Shown in pieces: positions 29,634-31,332 of a DNA stretch of 31,332 nt. Every line of letters begins with the position of its first letter. Position 1 is the stretch's first letter. Where the stretch lies: positions 1-31,332 of IMG/VR virus record IMGVR_UViG_3300032287_004284, one strand, 5' to 3'. Under the pieces are notes generated by a model that worked only from the letters and a program-made list of their open reading frames with translations, had not been told where the DNA came from and ran no database searches. This stretch comes from a virus. Position numbers and translations under genes: made by a program.

Positions 29634-31130
29634 ATGACCAGAACAGCACTAATCAAGCATTGTCTAAAGCTACAAAAGCAGAAGAAAGGCGTAGCTTCAT
29701 ATCTTAAAAAAGAAGGTTACAGCAATAGAGAAATTGCTGATATTCAACAAGATATACAATCAAAGCGTAAAGAAGTAAAAGCAAAACCTGCAAAAGCAGA
29801 GCTGCTTGACGATAAAGATTGGAAGACAGGACTAAAGTTCACAAAAAAGTACGTCTACAACAAAGAAGACGATAAATATGTGATGTATCTTAAGGCTGCA
29901 AACGGCAACATTGTGTTGTCTGGAGATACGGTACGAGGAATTGTTAAAAACTATTCTAACTGGTGCGGAGAAGAACACAGCGTTAACGAGCTGTGTCGTA
30001 ACTATAAAATTCCAAGAACTTACTTCAACGAGCTCAGAGATGTTCTGGGAATTACCCACGATTCTGAGCCTGTCACTCAAGAAGAGCTGATGGAAAAAGA
30101 TGTGGATGAAATTGCCGAAGATCTTCTGCAGCAGAAAAGATTTCAACTGCATCAGGAGTTTCAAAAGCGCAGCTGGGAACAGACAGAAGAAGCAGCTTCA
30201 AAATGGTTTAAAATGCAAGAGGGAGTATATAACCCTTTTACAAATTTTCTAAACTCTTGGAAGCCTCAGAAATACATTCCAGTTAAATATTCTGGTCCAG
30301 TTAAGAAGAACAAAAGCAGCAAGAAAGCTCTGATTGTAGGGCTTAGCGATGTGCACTTCGGAGCAAAATCAAATCCTAAAGACTCTTATAGAAACAAAGG
30401 GTATAGCACACAAGAGGCCTCAGAGTGTCTTGAGATTTACGCAAACGGAATCAAAGAAGTTGTAGAAGAAAGAAACTACACTTTTGATGAGTGCGTACTC
30501 ACGTCTCTGGGAGACATTTTACACACAACAGGTTCTGGTTTTACAACCAAGGGAACAATGCTCGTGCATGACTGTGTGAAAGAAGAACAGTTTAATGCTG
30601 CGTTTGAGAGTATATCCAAACTGATCATGGATTTGTTGAGCCTGTTTCCAAAAGTACATGTAAAAAGCGTCAAAGGCAACCACAATGACTTTGGAGATTA
30701 TGTATTGTTCAAAGCTCTAGAGTATTATTTCAGAACAGAAAAACGTATCACTTTCGACGTGTTTCAATCAGACCATGGGCTGTTCAAGATTAACAGATGC
30801 TTGTTCATCATCTCTCATGGTTATAGTGCTGAATATAAAGGCAGAATTCCAGCACAAGGAAAAGCCAGAGAAAGCTATATCGCCAATCTATTCTTGAGCA
30901 AGCCTGAGACACTGTTAGATGTAAGTCAAAAGGTATTGCTTACAGCAGATCAGCATCACCTGGAAATGCGTGAGTATAGTGAATTTGAGCACTATATGCT
31001 TTCTACCACAGTAAGAGGAGACAAGCATAGCGAGGCTATGGGACTAAATAATAAGCCAAGACAATCGTGTTTTGTTGTAGACAATGACGGTATTAAAGAA
31101 ATAGTCTACTGCTATGGTAAAAGTGTTTAA
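29634..31130 (+). CDS. Mre11/SbcD-like metallophosphoesterase
   Basis: This 498-aa protein has an N-terminal Lys-rich helical/HTH-like part (1-225) and a calcineurin-like phosphodiesterase domain (233-498). The motifs are DVHFG (239-243), SLGD (D294), GNHND (348-352), SHGY and ADQHHLE, in the order seen in Mre11/SbcD nucleases. The N-terminal region (REIADIQQDI near residue 32; YKIPRTYFNEL near 124) may bind DNA. It could process DNA ends or act on nucleotides. It is much larger than the 273-aa phosphatase at 15337 and not closely alike. Confidence 0.82.
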   Translation: MTRTALIKHCLKLQKQKKGVASYLKKEGYSNREIADIQQDIQSKRKEVKAKPAKAELLDDKDWKTGLKFTKKYVYNKEDDKYVMYLKAANGNIVLSGDTVRGIVKNYSNWCGEEHSVNELCRNYKIPRTYFNELRDVLGITHDSEPVTQEELMEKDVDEIAEDLLQQKRFQLHQEFQKRSWEQTEEAASKWFKMQEGVYNPFTNFLNSWKPQKYIPVKYSGPVKKNKSSKKALIVGLSDVHFGAKSNPKDSYRNKGYSTQEASECLEIYANGIKEVVEERNYTFDECVLTSLGDILHTTGSGFTTKGTMLVHDCVKEEQFNAAFESISKLIMDLLSLFPKVHVKSVKGNHNDFGDYVLFKALEYYFRTEKRITFDVFQSDHGLFKINRCLFIISHGYSAEYKGRIPAQGKARESYIANLFLSKPETLLDVSQKVLLTADQHHLEMREYSEFEHYMLSTTVRGDKHSEAMGLNNKPRQSCFVVDNDGIKEIVYCYGKSV

Positions 31131-31332
31131 GTTTGCTATAGTAGTCATGGGTTTGTTATCCATGGCTTTAAGTTTAGATCAAGAGTATCATATCACAGAC
31201 TCTCACGGTGTAGTTATACCAGGGCAGCTGGTGTATGCTAAAACAGGAGCAACTGTGAGTATCAAGAGAACAGATGGTTTTGTGTATGTAGGCAAAATCA
31301 CAGATATTCAAGAAGAAGAAGGTTCTTTCAAG
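31114..31332 (+). CDS. secreted protein, truncated by window end
   Basis: The first 73 codons are visible. A signal peptide (VKVFKFAIVVMGLLSMALS) is followed by LDQEYHITDSHGVVIPGQLV, then TVSIKRTDGFVYVGKI. The spacing of strand, Gly, 'RTDG' and strand looks like the SHD1-like repeat of secreted Planctomycetes and Verrucomicrobia proteins. Its start overlaps the end of the phosphoesterase gene by 17 nt. Confidence 0.62.
   Translation, partial: MVKVFKFAIVVMGLLSMALSLDQEYHITDSHGVVIPGQLVYAKTGATVSIKRTDGFVYVGKITDIQEEEGSFK

Noticed and set aside
1-31332. CRISPR array, insertion sequence, integrase or attachment site
   Set aside because: No regular direct repeats with spacers, transposase motifs or integrase are seen.

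Overview
The window looks like one stretch of the genome of a large tailed bacteriophage (Caudoviricetes). The evidence is a portal protein, a lysis cassette, a gp32-like single-stranded DNA binding protein beside a UvsX/RecA-type recombinase, a phage dNMP kinase, ATP-dependent DNA and RNA ligases, a T4-type polynucleotide kinase/phosphatase, and a tRNA/tmRNA cluster. Genes are packed tightly, many joined by ATGA or TAATG overlaps, and I see no integrase, transposase or CRISPR array. Most starts are preceded by A-rich leaders without a Shine-Dalgarno sequence. This suggests a host lineage that initiates without SD (Bacteroidota is the familiar case). The truncated last gene resembles secreted SHD1-like proteins common in Planctomycetes/Verrucomicrobia, so a PVC host is also possible. 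A lipoprotein that looks like an outer spanin argues for a Gram-negative host envelope.

Layout. 1-1500: three small genes, two of them paralogues with similar A-rich leaders, ending at a strong terminator. 1584-5004: an unknown 698-aa protein, then a JAB/JAMM peptidase, a ThiF/E1-like adenylating enzyme and a small Cys-containing protein. 5025-9291: replication/recombination/repair (SSB, UvsX, RuvC-like resolvase, HhH-GPD glycosylase-like protein) and small proteins. 9292-10223: a noncoding block with a tmRNA (30-codon tag), tRNA-Met(CAU), tRNA-Tyr(GUA) and tRNA-Thr(UGU); related structured elements directly precede the tmRNA and tRNA-Tyr. 10261-13511: small zinc-finger and membrane proteins, dNMP kinase, a macro-like protein, an Rnl5-type RNA ligase and tandem paralogues. 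13567-18138: an ECF-like sigma factor, a metallophosphatase, DNA ligase and Pnkp. 18139-18278: a possibly structured noncoding stretch. 18279-21273: mostly unknown proteins. 21270-26593, minus strand: endolysin, holin candidate, spanin candidates, membrane protein, portal protein and small neighbours. 26663-29480, plus strand: two repeat-rich virion surface proteins (FN3, Ig-like and short beta repeats). 29634-end: an Mre11/SbcD-like phosphoesterase and a truncated secreted protein.

How the parts fit: the SSB, UvsX, resolvase and DNA ligase form a recombination-dependent replication set. Pnkp plus RNA ligase form an RNA-repair pair that could, with the phage tRNAs, counter host tRNA cleavage. 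The tmRNA could rescue stalled ribosomes during infection. The sigma factor probably redirects host RNA polymerase. The best candidate for an undescribed system is the E1 + JAB module, together with a nearby 86-aa protein whose predicted fold order and C-terminal Gly-Gly-Thr-Lys suggest a ubiquitin-like modifier. The second candidate is the repeated RNA element ahead of the tmRNA and tRNA-Tyr.
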